From contig VZRN01000794.1 in assembly GCA_013397935.1 (NCBI GenBank), positions 1,291,980 through 1,355,979 on the forward strand: DNA of 64,000 nt. Reading direction: 5' to 3'. The DNA is from Dasyornis broadbenti. Taxonomy: Eukaryota; Chordata; Aves; Passeriformes; Dasyornithidae. The notes under the pieces were generated by a model. It worked only from the letters and a program-made list of their open reading frames with translations. It was not told where the DNA came from and did no database searches. The translations under genes and the position numbers were made by a program. Shown in pieces: positions 22,288 through 37,200 of the stretch; the first letter of the stretch is position 1, and each line of letters begins with the position of its first letter.

Positions 22288-25200
22288 GTCGCTGCGCGTG
22301 GCCGCTGCTGCGGCGGCTCCCNTCCTCCTCTGGGGACGGCGGCGCTTCCCGCGCCCCCGACACCTCGCTCTTCGTGCCCGTGCCTCTGAAGCCCGGCCTC
22401 GGCGGCGCGGCCGAGGAAGACGTGGGTGCCGAGCTGACGCGGCCCCTCGACAAGGGTGAGTGCGGGCGGGACCGTGAGGGGACCCTCGCGCACTGGCCGT
22501 GAGGCCTTGCCCGCCCTCTGCCCGCCGGCACGCAGAGGGGTGGGCTGGTGTGAGGCCTCACCTCGAGCGCCGTGTCCGGCTCTGGGCCGCTCAATTCAGG
22601 AAGGACATTGAGGGGCTCGAGCGAGTCCAGAGAAGGGCAACGGAGCTGGGGAAGGGGCTGGAGCACAAATCTGATGAGGAGCAGCTGAGGGACTTGAGGG
22701 CGTTCGGTCTGGAGGAAAAGAGGCTCAAGGGACACCTCGCTCTCTACAACTCCTTGGCCAGGAGAGTGCAGCTGGTTGGGGTTGTGCTCCCAGGGAACAG
22801 CAACGGAACAAGAGGAAATGGTATCAGGTTCTGCCAGGAGAGGTTTAGGTTGGACATGAAGAGGAATTTCTTCGCAGGAAGAGTGGTTAAACATTGGAAG
22901 GGTTTGCCCAGGGCGATGGTGGAGTCACCATCTCTGGAGGTCTTTAAGGAAAGAGTGCTCTGCTCTAGTGCACAGGTGGTGTTTGGTCATAGGTTAAACT
23001 AGATGATCTTCGAGGTCTTTTCCAACTTAATTGATTCTGTAATTTTGTGAGCCTCCTGAGTGCTGAGGGAACTGGCCCCTGCTGCTCTCGGGTCCTTCCC
23101 TGGAGTCACAAAGACCTCTCTGAAGAGCAGGGGTTTTTTCGCTGCAGATTGTCTGACCAGTGTAGCTGCCCGTGAGGGTGAAGTGGGAAAAAGGCTATCG
23201 GGTGAGATAACGCTACTGATGGTGGGGTTTTACTGGGTATGTGGTGGGATTTATGGGGCTGTCCTTTGCAGGGCCAGGAGTTGGACTTTGATGATCCGTG
23301 TGGGTCCCTTCCAGCTCAGAATATTCTGTGACTGTCCAGGGTCAGTAGGCGTGCCCTGTATGGAGGAAACACTCTGCTAGCCTGGTTCCTCCATTCTCTG
23401 TTTTGGCATGGTCAGGGTAAAGGTGCTTGGCTTGGGGCGGGTCCCACAGCTAAACTGGAATCTTGTGCATTCCAGAACTGTAACTGTATCTGAACTTTGA
23501 AGGTATAGTTTTCTCAAGTATTGGTGTTATAGACAGAAGAGATTGTCTGTGTGTGAATGTGCCTAGATCAAAAGTGGGCACAGTGATAGGACAAGGGGAA
23601 ATGGCTTCTAACTGACAGAGGGTAGGTTTAGATTGGATATTAGGAAAAAATTCTTCCCTGGGAGTGGGGTGAGGCCCTGCTACAGGCTGCCCAGAGAAGC
23701 TGTGGCTGCCCCATCCCTGGAAGTGTCCAAGGCCAGGCTGGATGGGGACATGAGCAATCCAGTCTAGTGGAAGATGTCCCTGCCCGTGGCAGAGATGGTC
23801 TTTAAGGTCCTTTCCAATCCAAACAATTCTGTGATTCTATGGCTCCATGATCTTTAAAGATTTGGTAAATAAGAGACAAGTTCTTGATTCTTTGATGTTT
23901 GCTGATCCAAAAGCATTAAGGGTGTAAATGGAAACCTTTTTCTTCATATCTTCTTCTAATAAAGTGTTCTGATGGCATATTATTTGTATTAACTCTAGAG
24001 TATAGGAGGCATGGGAAAATAATGGTTTGGAACTGTGGAGAAAAGAATACTTGGCCTTGAAAGCTAAAAAAAACTAGTTAGGAAGAAGAATCCTCAACAG
24101 CTGTAATGCAAAAATCTGTGTTGTCAGACTTGTCTTTTGTAAGAATAGTGCATTCCTCATGTGCCAATAAATATGAATGATAGCTTCTTGTACATTACCC
24201 ATTGTGTCTCCTTTATTGGAGAAGCAGTTATGTTGGATTTCTTCAGAGGTACAACTAAAATTCTCTGGGAAATAAGTACACACTCTGTTTGGTCTCTGCT
24301 AAATTGTTGAGAGAGAACAGATTGTCTAAAATTATGTGAGCTCTTACAGGTGAAAATTAACTACTTCAAGTAGCCTAAAGTTCTTCCATGTGAGACTGGC
24401 AAGGAATAGCAGCCAGGTGAGCAGTGTGGTGCTCATCTGGCTTGTTGGCATCTAGTGCCCTCTTTGTAGCAATATTTTGAAAAAACAAAAATGTATTTTA
24501 AAAGTATGGGTATTTTGAAACCAAATTACGTTAGAAAGAAAACTGACCAAGACCTTCCTTAACAAATTGCTGTTTTTTAAAGTGAAATAATAATCTTCCT
24601 CTGCTTTCCCCCTTCAGGTTCTGACCACACACAATAATATGCATGTTTTTTAATATTTTAAATGAAGATGCTTTGTCAGATTCTGCTGCCAAATAGCAAA
24701 CTAGATTCAATAAAGAAATATGTTTATTTAGGGACTTTCTGGTTACAGCTTGTGAAGAAACTTTGTTAGTGAATGTAATTCCAGTGTGAATCATCTTGTT
24801 AGCTTGTTACTTGCTCAAGTGAGAGTGATTATAGTTTTCATGCTAGTCAAACACTGTGTTAGGAAGACAAAAGTCTTTTTAGAAGCTTGCTTTTGTAAAA
24901 ACTTCATAACAAATCTGGAATTAATTCACTGCTTCTGTTTTCCACAACTTCATAGGAAGTGTGCCCCTGTGAGTACTGATGAATACTTTCAATTTTGGTG
25001 TCTGCATCTTCTATATCAGTTGTCACTGAATGTCAGTTCTGTGGCTTAAATTGTCAGACCATGGAGCTGTGCTTACTTGTAGGAAGTGCAAGCCAGGAAA
25101 GACCAGGTATTGGCAGCGATTCACGTGGCCGAAACAGGAGATGGCTCAGCAAGGGGGTTAGTTAGATGCTAAAGGTTGCTTCAGCTGGACAGTGGGAGTC

Positions 25201-28200
25201 TAACAGTTGGGGAAGAATTCTAAAATAAAGCAGCTCAGCTGCCTCAGTGGTAGCATATACCATACCATACCATACCATGACTGCAATGGATTGTTGTCAT
25301 CGGAAGTACAGGAAATGACTCAAAAGTCTTCCTGCAAAAATGGAGTTGAAACATCTAAATGAATCTGATACATTGGAGACTAACTGCAGAATTTCTGAAC
25401 TTTAGTGCCACCCGGCTGTCTTTTTACATAGAACCTTAAAAATGCTGCTGAGAAGTCCAAGTAATTGAGGAGTAAGAGCTAAAACACAGTTCTAGAATGA
25501 GAAAGTGGTAAACAAAGGGAGATCTCAAAACATGAGTGAATGATAGAAACGGTGGTGGTTGAGACAGGACACAGATGTCCTGAGTGTGTACCCCCGTTGC
25601 TACGTGTATGTGCAGTTGGATTAAGCTCACATGGGCTGCAATGCCAGCTTTATTTTCTTTTTATTTACCTATTGTTAAGACAAGTATTTGTGCTTAGGAA
25701 GGACTGTGACCTTGAATGTGGAGCTTCATGGGCCCAGTGTCATGTTGCCTTGGATAGTAACATGTTTTGGCATTGACCTTTTAATCTTGTAGTAAGGCCA
25801 ATGGGCTGTGAATTTAGCTACGTGGCTGATGTGTTAATTGCTAAAATTCTTAGGGAAGCTCTGAAGAGAATTCAGCCCTGTGCTTTCTTGTACTGCACTA
25901 TTTTCCAATCTGTCTTTGATTTTGGGGCCCTTAAACATTTTCTGCTCAGTGTGGATGCCTGTGTAGGAAACGTAATCCTGGTGACAGCCTTGCTTGGTTG
26001 CCTTTGGGAATATTTTAGAATGTGAGTTAATCCATTAATAGTGTCCTGTAGCTGTGCGTGGGGTATGGGATTTGCATTTAAATTTGCCATATTCTTGACA
26101 CCGGTGATTTTCATTGTGCCAAGTGGACTGTCTCTGTTACAGTTTTTTAGAGAGGCAATCTTTCAATAGTTATGGTTGATCTCATGGGAAGCTTTCCATG
26201 TCATGTCAGACAGTTATGGAGTTGCAGAGAGCAGAGCTTGACAGTGTTGTGTCCAGTGACTTGAGCTGACACCAGGGGTGTGCTGCATTTATCACTGCCA
26301 GCATTTTGTAATGCAGGGTTCACAGACTTGAGTTTTAAGAGTAATGTAAGCTCATGAATAGGTGTTCCTGATATTTGCTAGATTTTTGTGAATTTCTGAT
26401 CTGCTGTAGATGGAGAGGGGACGCATCTCTTTGCACTGTAATTTAACAAACATTTAGTGAACTAAAATCAGAGTGTACCTGAGTAAATACAATTTTGTTG
26501 CAACGCTGAACTGGCCTTTTAGGTGAGGGAAAGAGTTTATTAATAATTTTATAAGGGATTTTATATAAACAAAGCTGACTAATTTGTGATATAGGTGAAG
26601 AAACTGTTAAATTTTTTTCTTCTCTTCTTTTATTTAACCTGCGTAAAGGAAAAATACTATGTCTAGTTTACCCGATCTTTCTGAAGAGTCTGTCTTGGAA
26701 GCCGGGTGGAGGGAAGAACATATATACCTCAGGATGTTTATTAAAAGCTGTCACCAAATAGTTCAAGCAGGTTTGCTTTTCATATTAAAACCTCCTGATA
26801 GGTGCTGATAAAAAACAAACAAAAACCCACCCCAAACATTAATTATGTTCCATGACATGTTGGCTGCAGGTTCCCATCTTCATGTATCAGGGGGAGATGG
26901 CTGGCACCATCTTCGTGGAAGTTCTTAATCTGCTACAGTTAAGATTGTTGTTCTCCACAATAGTCCCAATCTCAATCATTGATTGTGCTTAATTTATGGA
27001 GAGTTCATTTGAGTCTGTTCAGCATGGAAAGATTCCTTCTCTCCAGAGTAAGGAGAATATAAACCAGGATCTTTGGGCCAGGAGAATGTGATTTAATCTT
27101 GAGGAAGCTAAAAAAGTTATTCTTTTTCTACAGGTGAAGTTCTAAAAAACTTAAACAAGTTCTACAAAAGAAAAGAAATTCAAAGACTAGGAGCAGAAAA
27201 TGGATTAGATGGTAAGAAAATGTTTACATTTATATTACTTTAATGTGAAATCTGTTTTAGTTCAGATATGGTATTAGATGTGATGTTTTATCACAGCACT
27301 GCTTGTTTATGTTGTCTTTGTCACTTGGTTCAAGTAACTTTTATATTTACTTTTAATAGCTTATATTAAGGTATAGGTTTTTAATGGACTACATCAGTGT
27401 TTTATTGGGTCTTTACAAATAGAGTTTTCTGATCCTGGCCGAATTAATTTTGTTTCCTTTTTTTGTCTTTTTTTTTTTTTTTTTTTTTTTTTTTCTGTCC
27501 GCCTCTTTTCNNNNNNTTTTTTTGCAGCTCGCCTCTTTCACCAAGCATTTATAAGCTTTAGGAAGTATATAATGGAATCCAGTTCTGTGAGTGCTGATTT
27601 GCATATTATTCTCAATGATATATGCTGTGGTGCAGGCAAGTATCTAGAGTGCTTGTAAAATAAAACGTGCATTTTTTCCTTATTTTTGACCTGTATACTT
27701 ACCTGTGTACACATGGACCCCCTACTATGCTGTCAGAGAGATTAAAAATCCCTGCTTCCCTATCAGAATCATCTGTGCTCATCCTGGAAAATGTTTTGTT
27801 CTTATATCTTCTGAAGTGGAAATGAAAGATGTGGAGGTGTTAGCAAGAAGCATCTTCTTGTTTTACAACATCTGTTCAGGGCTGAAGTAAAAACAGTGCT
27901 GTTCTGTTTATTCTTCTTAAAAATCCAGTAGTCACTAGGGGGCACTTGGAGAGCTTGCTCCCAGCCAGGTGGCTTTAGGGACAGCTTTGTCACAGTGCTC
28001 TGTTTCCCTGTGGCACTCACAGAGGTGTGTTTGCTTGCTTAGTGCATCCTGTGTTGTAATTATCAGCACTTAATTAAGTGAGTTGATGCCAGCTGGGAAC
28101 AGCAGAACAAGCCTTCTCCAGAGCTTGAGCTGCATAGTGTGTGTGTTTTAATGATGGGAATTTAAAGGCTACAGAGGCCATTAGTTTTATCTTAAAATGT

Positions 28201-31200
28201 AAATGTATAGATTTTAAATGTTGGCAGTTGTAGGAAATTGTCTCTTTATATTACTTGTGCCTAAAATGTTCCACAGAATTTTCTCATTTCCACTCCTTAT
28301 TTAGTTAGATGTGAGTATGATGCCTTAAAACTCACATACAATAAATATTGAAATCTTTCTGAGTTTTGCTTGTCCAAAGATGATAATTAAATATATTACA
28401 GGGTTTTCTTTATTTTCACAATAATTTCAAGTCATTGAATAATAATACGCCCCCCCCCCAAAATAGAACATGCCCCTAAAACCAAAACAATAAAACCCCA
28501 ACAAACCTCAAACCACTGTTTTTTCTTGTGTGTGTTGTGTGCATGTTTGATAATAACAGTTTTTGAGATCGAGATAGTTCTTTGAAATTCTATGAGAACT
28601 GGACAGTAGGAGCGTGACCTGAAATGAGACCTTTAAGGCCACATGTCTACTCTGCCAGCGTTCAGAAGAGTGAACCTGAACTTCTCTTCTGAGTTGATTT
28701 TAGTTATTTTTATTTTCTCCCCTAGGGATCGGAAACGTAGAATTTCGAACCGGCATCCTAAGTTTCGGTAGCTTAGAGAAGCTGCAAGTCTGTTTTTCTC
28801 TGATTATTCATAAAAGCACTTTAAAAGCTTTTATTTTATTTTATTCCAAGGCAGCACATGAATTTAGGAAGAAAAGGCTAAAATCTTCTTAGGACAGAAA
28901 AGCTATTTCTCATCCAGCTTTTCCAGTTTCTCTTTTTATTTAGAAGTTCTCTAGGCATGTAGGCTGACCAGAGTGAATATACTGAAATGAGATGTATTTT
29001 TTCATGTTATTATATTTGCATTATGTTGCTAAAGGAGTCCATGTACTTATGTTAGTTTCCCTTTCTGACATTGTGATAATTATTGAATTTTGTAGAGAGC
29101 CAGAAGTTGAAAGAATAACATAAATGAGGGGTGGAAATGGTGGAAATTTTTTTTCAAAGTTTGTTATGAAGGTATACACTCAGACAAGCATGCAAACATT
29201 CTGAAAAGGGTTTGTCTTCCAGGTCATGTGGATGATCTGTTTCCATTTTTCCTGAGGCATGCAAAGCAGATCTTTCCAATGCTGGACTGCATGGATGATC
29301 TGCGCAAGATCAGCGATTTGAGGCTGCCGCCCAACTGGTCAGTGTGCTGAAGTGGTTGCACTGTTTTCTTACTGTCATAGAATTTCATAGTCTGTGGACT
29401 TAAGTGTAATTATGCTACATTTTCAGTTCCATTTGTCTGTTTTTACAAGAATTTGTGTCAGGAGCTCTTACACTTTTTACAAGATTTATCACAATGGAAT
29501 AAAAAGAAAATAAGATTATATCAGCTATGAAAGCACTGAGTTGTTGTGGCCTTTCCAGGAAGCTGTTTTCTGACCATATGTTTGGGAAGTATCTCATCAA
29601 AACATTAAAATATTAATAAACTCAAGGAGAGAGAATTAGAGGAGTAGTGAGAATTATTTTGAGCACAATGTGTAAATTTCACTCTGAATCTTTGAAAGCA
29701 TTATATAATTTAGAAGATTTATGTGTAAGACATACTGTTTCTAAGAGCTTAATATTTCTGCTTTCAACAAACATAAAAATCTATTAATAAATAAGCGCCT
29801 AAGCTAATTTCCAGTTTCTCCTGAGTCAGTATCCGGATAAATATTCAATAGATCTGCTTTTTTTTTGTCTATGCTTTAGGTATCCAGATGCCAGGGCTAT
29901 TCAGAGAAAGATAATATTCCATGCTGGTCCTACAAACAGTGGAAAAACTTACCATGCTATCCAGAGATTTTTGTCTGCCAAATCTGGAATATACTGTGGT
30001 CCACTAAAACTTCTGGCTCATGAGATCTTCCAAAAGAGTAATGATGCTGTCAGTATGTCATATTACTTACCAACATCCTTAGTAGTGGAACAGTCTCCTG
30101 AATGCATGTCTGTAAAGTCCTGTAGTGGCCCCAGGTGGTCCCTGGAGCCCTGTGCTTGAACAGGTGCCTTTGCTTTGCAGTGGTGTCAGCTCATGTGAAA
30201 CCACTTGTGCATTAATGCTTTAGGAGCAGAATGGAACATGGTTTCCCCAAGTGGAACAGTGCTGTCCCCAAAGCACAAGCTGTGCAATCATCCCTGTAAC
30301 CTGGCTCTCCTGTAATGTATTGCTTCCCAGGTTAGCCAGGTTCTACTATTAGGTTTTTCAGCATAGGCATCATGCCTTCTCTTACCCATGATCTTTATTG
30401 AAGCTTGTACGCAAAAATTTACCCTTGCTTAATTCCCCTCAACCTTCTGCTTCAGTGTTTAAATATATTTCACTTCACCATCTTTGAAAAATTCTGCAGA
30501 TTCAGATGTGTTGAGCTGAAGAGCAGTGCCCTATATCACGTCCCTAGAGGAAATTTTCATTAGTGTTTTTTATTGATTCTGGCATATTTTTGGAGGCTCC
30601 TCAGTAGTGTGTTTCCAGCTGCACAGAACCAGACCAGTTCTGAAGCATTATGACTACATATCCCATGTTAATACAGCACAGTGTGTATGTACAGTAGTGA
30701 TGTTGTGATTTCTCTTTTTTTGATGTGGAATTCGTAATTTCTATTATCAATCTATCCGAGCAGGACATAAGAAAGATTGGCTTGTCCTGGGAGATACCTG
30801 TAATGTATCACAGCTCTGAAATGCTCAAGGGAAGATGTAACCTCCTGCAGGAGCAGGAGAAGGCGTCTAATTACAAATACTACCTCTTCATTATACCTCC
30901 GGTCTGATAGGACTTAAATACAGGGCAACAGGTCTCTCAAGGCTGAGTAGTTATTTCCTGGATAGCTTCTATTATACTGTCCTAGAAAATACTGTAAGAA
31001 ACTGATTTTGTCCTCACTGGAAGGGAGATTCTTTTATATTAAAGAAACTTAACCTGAGTTTTCTGATTGCCTTTAGAATGTGCCATGTGACCTGGTGACA
31101 GGAGAAGAGCGTGTGTATGCCAATGAAGATGCCAGACAAGCTCCTCATGTTGCTTGTACCATTGAAATGTGCAGCACTAACACACCTTGTAAGTACACAT

Positions 31201-34200
31201 AATTGTTCCAGTCCTATGTGTGCTATTGTTATGTGTATTATTGCTTGGACTCAAAAGTAGCTGAGATCTACTTTTTCATTCTTATTTGAACAATTTCTGA
31301 ACTATGATAGAGCAGTTCAAGAAACCTAGATCATCTCAGAATAGCTCTTTGGTGATTGAGGATTAGCTTGGTTTGAGCAACCTTTTTTTTTAAAACCTGT
31401 GAGTTCCTTCATGTCTTGTGCTGCTGTTCTAGTTGCTCTTCCTTGGTGCATCATATTTTTCTTTTTTTTGTTTTAAGATGAAGTCGCTGTGATTGATGAA
31501 ATTCAGATGATCAGAGATCCTGCCAGAGGCTGGGCTTGGACAAGAGCCCTCCTAGGTAAGCTTGTTGGTGGTGGCAATGACTTAGGTTAATGGCACATGA
31601 AATTCAAGCTTAGCAGTCAGTACATTCATAAGTGGTTATAATATGTGATGCAAAATAAAAGTATTTTTTCTTCATGTCTTCTCACAGCAAGTTAGAGAGA
31701 TGCTGCCTCAAAGAATTTTTCTGCATGACAGCAAGTTACTTGTTGTATTTTACTTAACAAATGGGTTTTTAAAACTTTATTTTGATGTCTCTTTTATTTT
31801 TCCTTCCTTGGATAGTAAGGAATCTTTACTACATTATGCTGTCCTTTTACATTGGTTATTTCCAAGAGGTATGCTTTTCTGTTCAAGTTAAACAATACCA
31901 GTTTTCAAAAGACTGTCTTATGTAGAGATACTGTTAAATAACAGCAACTTTAAATATATTTTGTGTTAATTTCAAATGGCTCATTTATAGAGCTGCATCA
32001 ATCTGTTATATTCTTAGAAGAATCCTAATTTTGATAATTTTAGAAGTTTTCAAGAGGAATTTTTGAAACATTTTTCCTCATATTTGGAACAGAAGTTTGG
32101 AATTTGATTCCCCCTTGGCCCTTCCTTTCATTGCTTTTGTTTCTAAGTTCAGCAGATTTGTCACAATTCCTTTACCTCCTATTTTTCGCTTTTCTGTTCT
32201 GACTGAATTAGAGGTGAATTCATGCAAAAACCAAACTCCTCAGTTCTACTATGGTTTGGGAGCTGGTAATACATTAGTAGCAAATGAAACAGTCAAAACT
32301 TTGCTCTGTTTGTCAGTGGCTGAGGGTACCTCTTGTTTTGGCCAAGAGGGTGCAATGAGGTATTGGCTACTCTGATTTTCTCACTAATGAATTGTCAAAT
32401 ATCACCTGCTGCTAAGAGATCAAGAGCCAACTCTAAGGAATCGTGTATTATGGCAGAGGCTTTAGGTGCTGGTTTGGGTCGTTGAAGGAGGTGGAATACA
32501 TTCCTCATTGTGTTTAGCAAGCAAAATACAATTTTTGGATACCTTAAGAAAAGCTACTGTTGTATATAAACAAGTAACATTTTTCTTTTTATTTCACCGG
32601 ACCTTGTTCAGGCCTCTGTGCAGAAGAAATCCATATTTGTGGAGAACCTGCTGCTATTGACTTGGTGACAGAGCTCATGTACACTACAGGGGAGGAAGTT
32701 GAAGTAAGTAATTCTGAGAAACTAGAAACAGAACATCAGGTTCTCTTTGCTGTAAAACGAGGGAAAAAAGGTAGGGTCTTTTTGGGGTAGCTGCTCAAAG
32801 TTATCCTGCCAGAGCCCTTGTTAAAATGTTTCTTCATTTCTGTAAAGCAAAGATGTTGCAAAGTTCTTTCGTTCTCTTTTTAAATAGAGGTACTGTTTTA
32901 CTGAAAGAAGAGAAGTGGTTTGATGAGTTCCCTTCAGGGGATGCTGCAGCTGGTACAGCTATTTAGGGACTTTCTTTACAGTTCTGATCTTCCAGGGGGC
33001 ACAGTGCTCTCAAGTTTGCTGACTTTACAGGATCTGTTGATAGTTATTCTCCATATGATGGAGTTTGAGTTAAAAATCTATCTTTGACAACTTTGACACT
33101 AGGTCCGAAACTACAAGAGACTGACTCCTCTGACTGTGCTGGATTATGCCTTAGAGTCCTTGGATAACCTCCGTCCTGGGGACTGCATTGTCTGTTTCAG
33201 TAAGAATGACATTTACTCTGTCAGCCGACAGATTGAAGCCAGAGGATTAGAATGTGCTGTCATATACGGCAGTCTGCCACCAGGTAAAGCACTCTTGCTT
33301 TTATTGTTAAGGGAATGTTCTGCTTCTTGCAGCTTTTCTTAGGAAAGAAACCCGTGTACTGCTTTTTTTATTTTCAAATTAAGCAGTGCAAGATTTCTAG
33401 TTTTGCTTCTCTGTATAGCTGGAGAAAGTAATCAGCTTTCCTTGACTGGTGTTTTAATCTTGGGATTAGACCTTTATTATGTACTTAATTTTGATCTTCA
33501 GATAGATATAATTAAATGAGGTCTATCCACAGCTCTGGGAATGATTTAAATCCCTCCTACCCCCACCCCCCAGCAGCAGCCAAATACCAATTTATTTTTT
33601 TTTTCCTCAGCCTATTATAATGACATTGGATGTAGTGATGCATTGTCTTTATTTTGTATGAAGTTTGCTATGTGAAGTATTCTGTCATTCTGTTTTAGGA
33701 ACAAAGCTTGAACAGGCAAAGAAATTCAATGATCCTGATGATCCATGCAAAATTTTAGTTGCTACAGATGCAATTGGAATGGGACTCAATTTGTAAGTAC
33801 TTGGAGCAGGTCATGGTACTTTTATTTTTCTTTGGGTGTGATGGCCACATTAATTTCCTTGCTTTTTGTCTCCCCAGTCTGACTAACTCTGCTAAATATC
33901 TGCTGTGTCTAGATAACACAGTACATACATTTCAGTTTTGAAGTAGCAAGCAATTTGGTTAGGCAGAACTAAGCTTTAATTTTAAAACTGATTCCAAGAA
34001 CTAAATGGCTCCCTTGGCCTAATTCAGTGTGATAGTTGGCAGTGGATGACAGTGCCTACTGGATCAACTGGAGTCAAATGTGCTAGGTTGTCACAATTAT
34101 CAGTCTCTTGCATTTCTGAAATACCAAGCAAGTTCAGCCCAGTTTCAGGTGTAATTCATTCGTGAAGGAGATGCAGTCACATTGCTATGAACTGCTGAGG

Positions 34201-37200
34201 CAGGTGATGATGAATGGATTGGGACCTTAATAGGACATGATTGATGTGTGCAGGGATAATGATTCTCCTGCAACTAGCCAGTAGTCTTATCCTGCCTTTT
34301 GGAATATGCTGTGTCCATAAGTACTATTTGTGATACCTTAATTTATAGAGGAGAAAAAAGCTTATAAAAAAGCAAAATCTGTAATTCTTCATATTGGAAG
34401 TGATTTGCAAAAAAATGATTCTTCTTTGTTTTTGTTCAAATGTTTCAGGTGTATAAGAAGAATAATTTTTAACTCTATAGTAAAGCCTACTGTCAACGAG
34501 AAAGGAGAGAAGGAAATAGACTCCATTACCACCTCCCAGGCTCTCCAAATTGCAGGCAGAGCTGGGCGTTTTGGGTCCTCCTTCAAACAGGGAGAAGTCA
34601 CCACAATGCATCGTGATGACCTCGTGCAGCTGAAGGAAATTCTGAGTGAGGCTGTGCCCCCTGTGAAGGTGAGAGCCTCAGTACCCCATTTGTACAGATG
34701 TGCTCTGGGGCTGATTTATGATGTTCTGATCACAAATTATTTTTCCTTGTGTCTGTTTACTATTTAGTAATAAAAATGGGTTGTGTTGTGCCAGAGGGAC
34801 TTTGGATATATGTCCCATTTGGAGACTTGCTGTGTTGCTTTTATAGTGAAGCTGCTCTTTTGAAAATTAAACGCTCAAGCACAAAAGTTCTTAAGTTTCA
34901 GATAAGTGGGCTAAATAAACTGGAGTCTGCAGGATGCTTTGGTTTCTTGCATTTTGTCCTTCCATATGTTGTTTCTGGTGCATTAAAACAATATTGAGAA
35001 TTAATTGAAGTTTTTTTCTTTATTTTCCTTTTAGGCAGCTGGCCTACATCCTACTCCTGAGCAGATAGAAATGTTTGCTTATCATCTTCCTGATGCCACT
35101 CTATCCAACTTAATTGTAAGAATGATGAAAATATTAGGTTCTGCTTTAAAAATGAACCAACTTTTGTACAAACATGCACGTTGGGAACCTGACAGATAGC
35201 CTTTTGTGTATTTTTTTTATCAGTTGGATTCTTCTCTCTACCACAGCAGTGACTGCAGATAGGTTTAGGATGCTTAACTTTTCTGTGTTGTAATAAACTT
35301 GAAAACTGTGGAAACGTGTCAGTATTTTCACACGTGTTTAACACTGTGCAGCATCTTTTTCATTCCAGCTTTTTTGAATTTTAAATGGTGATCTGAGGCT
35401 GAAGATATTAGAGATTGAAATGTAGATAAATTATCTGAAAGTATTTGGGAAACTAGGCTGATCGTGTCAGTTTTCCACATATTTGAGAGCTACCTGATTT
35501 TTTTTTTCCCCTGTTTTTGTGGATTTTGTGCTAAAACAGTCTGTAACTTCTGGCAAACAGATTTTTTGGGACCTGTTTGATCTCCTCTTTAGATAGATAC
35601 TAGTCCTTTGGGATGTGCCTAAACATGTTAAAGTAGAAATTAAACTTCCAATACTGTATTTAAAGAATAATATTCCAGCTTTTAGTAAACAGAAATTCTT
35701 GGCAGCTTTCGTGGTTTTAAGTGTGCATTATTGTTCTCTGCTAATGTGCTGTTATGTAGCAAAATTTCTAACCTTGAGGTAAAAGATTATACCTGGAGAC
35801 CTCCTGGAGGACTTAGTCTGGTAGGGTAACAGCACATCTTTAAATTTTTAAAATTAACAATTTCTGGGCTAGCATAGAAGTATTAAGATAAAAACCTTGT
35901 ATTGGTTTTGGTCTCTTAAATATTCAGTCACATATTTAATTAAAAAGCTCAGTGTTTCTTTAAAGATGTTTTTATAAAATCTTTCAAAGATTTACACTAG
36001 AGAAATAATTTTGGAGTCCCTTAAAATTCCCCCTGCAGAGTGCACTGCATCTGTTTCTCCAAACTTTGAGTATGTCTCGTGTTTTCTTTGAACTCCTCTC
36101 TTGGAATACTGTATTTAGCTTACATTTTCTTTATTTCTAAAATAGATCTGATTCTGACATTGAGCTAAAAATACCTCAGTTACTGAATTTTATGCTGTAA
36201 AGTTAGCTTTTTGGGTCGTGCTAAGTGACAAACCAGGAGAAACTTCTAAACACAGTGGCAGCTGGTTCCTGTGATGGTGTTCTGTGTAACTAAAATGTAC
36301 CCTTCCAGAACTTTGTTATTTAGGAGACTAACTGAAAATGCTTAAATAAAGTGTAGTGTGTTATGTTTTCGCCTCTGATGCTGTGTTGAAGTATTTAATG
36401 CAAGTTCTGCTAAAGAGCAGGGGGAGCTCCCCTGACCCCTTTTTTATTACTGTGGTAAAATTTCATGGTTTTTAATTGTTCTTTTAGTATAACTAGCCTT
36501 CTTGAACTCTAAATAATTTTTTATCTGGTAATACAAAGTTTAACAACCCTCTCCTATAATAACATTCTTTCATTTGGTTTGTTTTCACAGGATATTTTTG
36601 TGAGCCTCTCACAAGTTGATGGAATGTACTTTGTCTGCAATATTGACGACTTTAAATTTCTAGCAGATATGATTCAGCACATTCCATTAAACCTGCGATC
36701 ACGATATGTCTTCTGCACTGCGCCCTTGAACAGAAAAGAGCCTTTTGTTTGTACCACTTTGTTGAAGGTCAGCTATTTTTTTCCCTCAAAAAGCATGGTG
36801 TTTATATTGGACCAAGTGGGTCTTGGTGCACTGGGACTGTGTCTAGCTGCTATATTTGTTGTGGGTTTTGCCATCAGATCATTGGAGAGCATTCTTAAAG
36901 TGCTCACAGGTAGTATAAAATATATAGAATAGCTGGACATGTATTTTTTCCTAATTGAATTCTTCACTATTTCTGTTGACCAAGGCTTTTAACATCTGAA
37001 AACTGGTTCTTGTAATGTAAATCAAAGTTTGGATAGCTTTTGTGCTGTTTGCCTCCGAAAATCCTGCTGCTTGTTTTTGTGAATTCTGAACTGGCAGAGA
37101 TCAGAGTTGTGTTCTCTAATCACTTGTGTATTGTTAAGCTGTGCACTACAGTGTTCCTAAAAGCAGTCAATAAAAACCAAGTTACTGCTTCTTCAGGATG

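Larger units (their letters stand above)
22140..22620 (+). promoter_or_regulatory. CpG-island promoter and first exon of SUPV3L1
   Basis: A dense CpG block with GC-box sequence (GGGGCGGGG near 22192) and an NRF1-like palindrome, no TATA box. The right edge merges into a CR1 copy. It lies roughly 180 bp beyond the last VPS26A polyadenylation signal, so the two genes are packed head to tail. Confidence 0.75.

Noticed and set aside
22055..22894. 279-codon open frame on the minus strand across SUPV3L1 exon 1 and a CR1 copy
   Set aside because: It is antisense to a proven exon, lies in GC-rich DNA where stops are rare, includes an N codon and shows no known domain.
22499..23002. 167-codon plus-strand frame in SUPV3L1 intron 1
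   Set aside because: Its sequence is the 3' part of a CR1 LINE; it is not part of any host gene.
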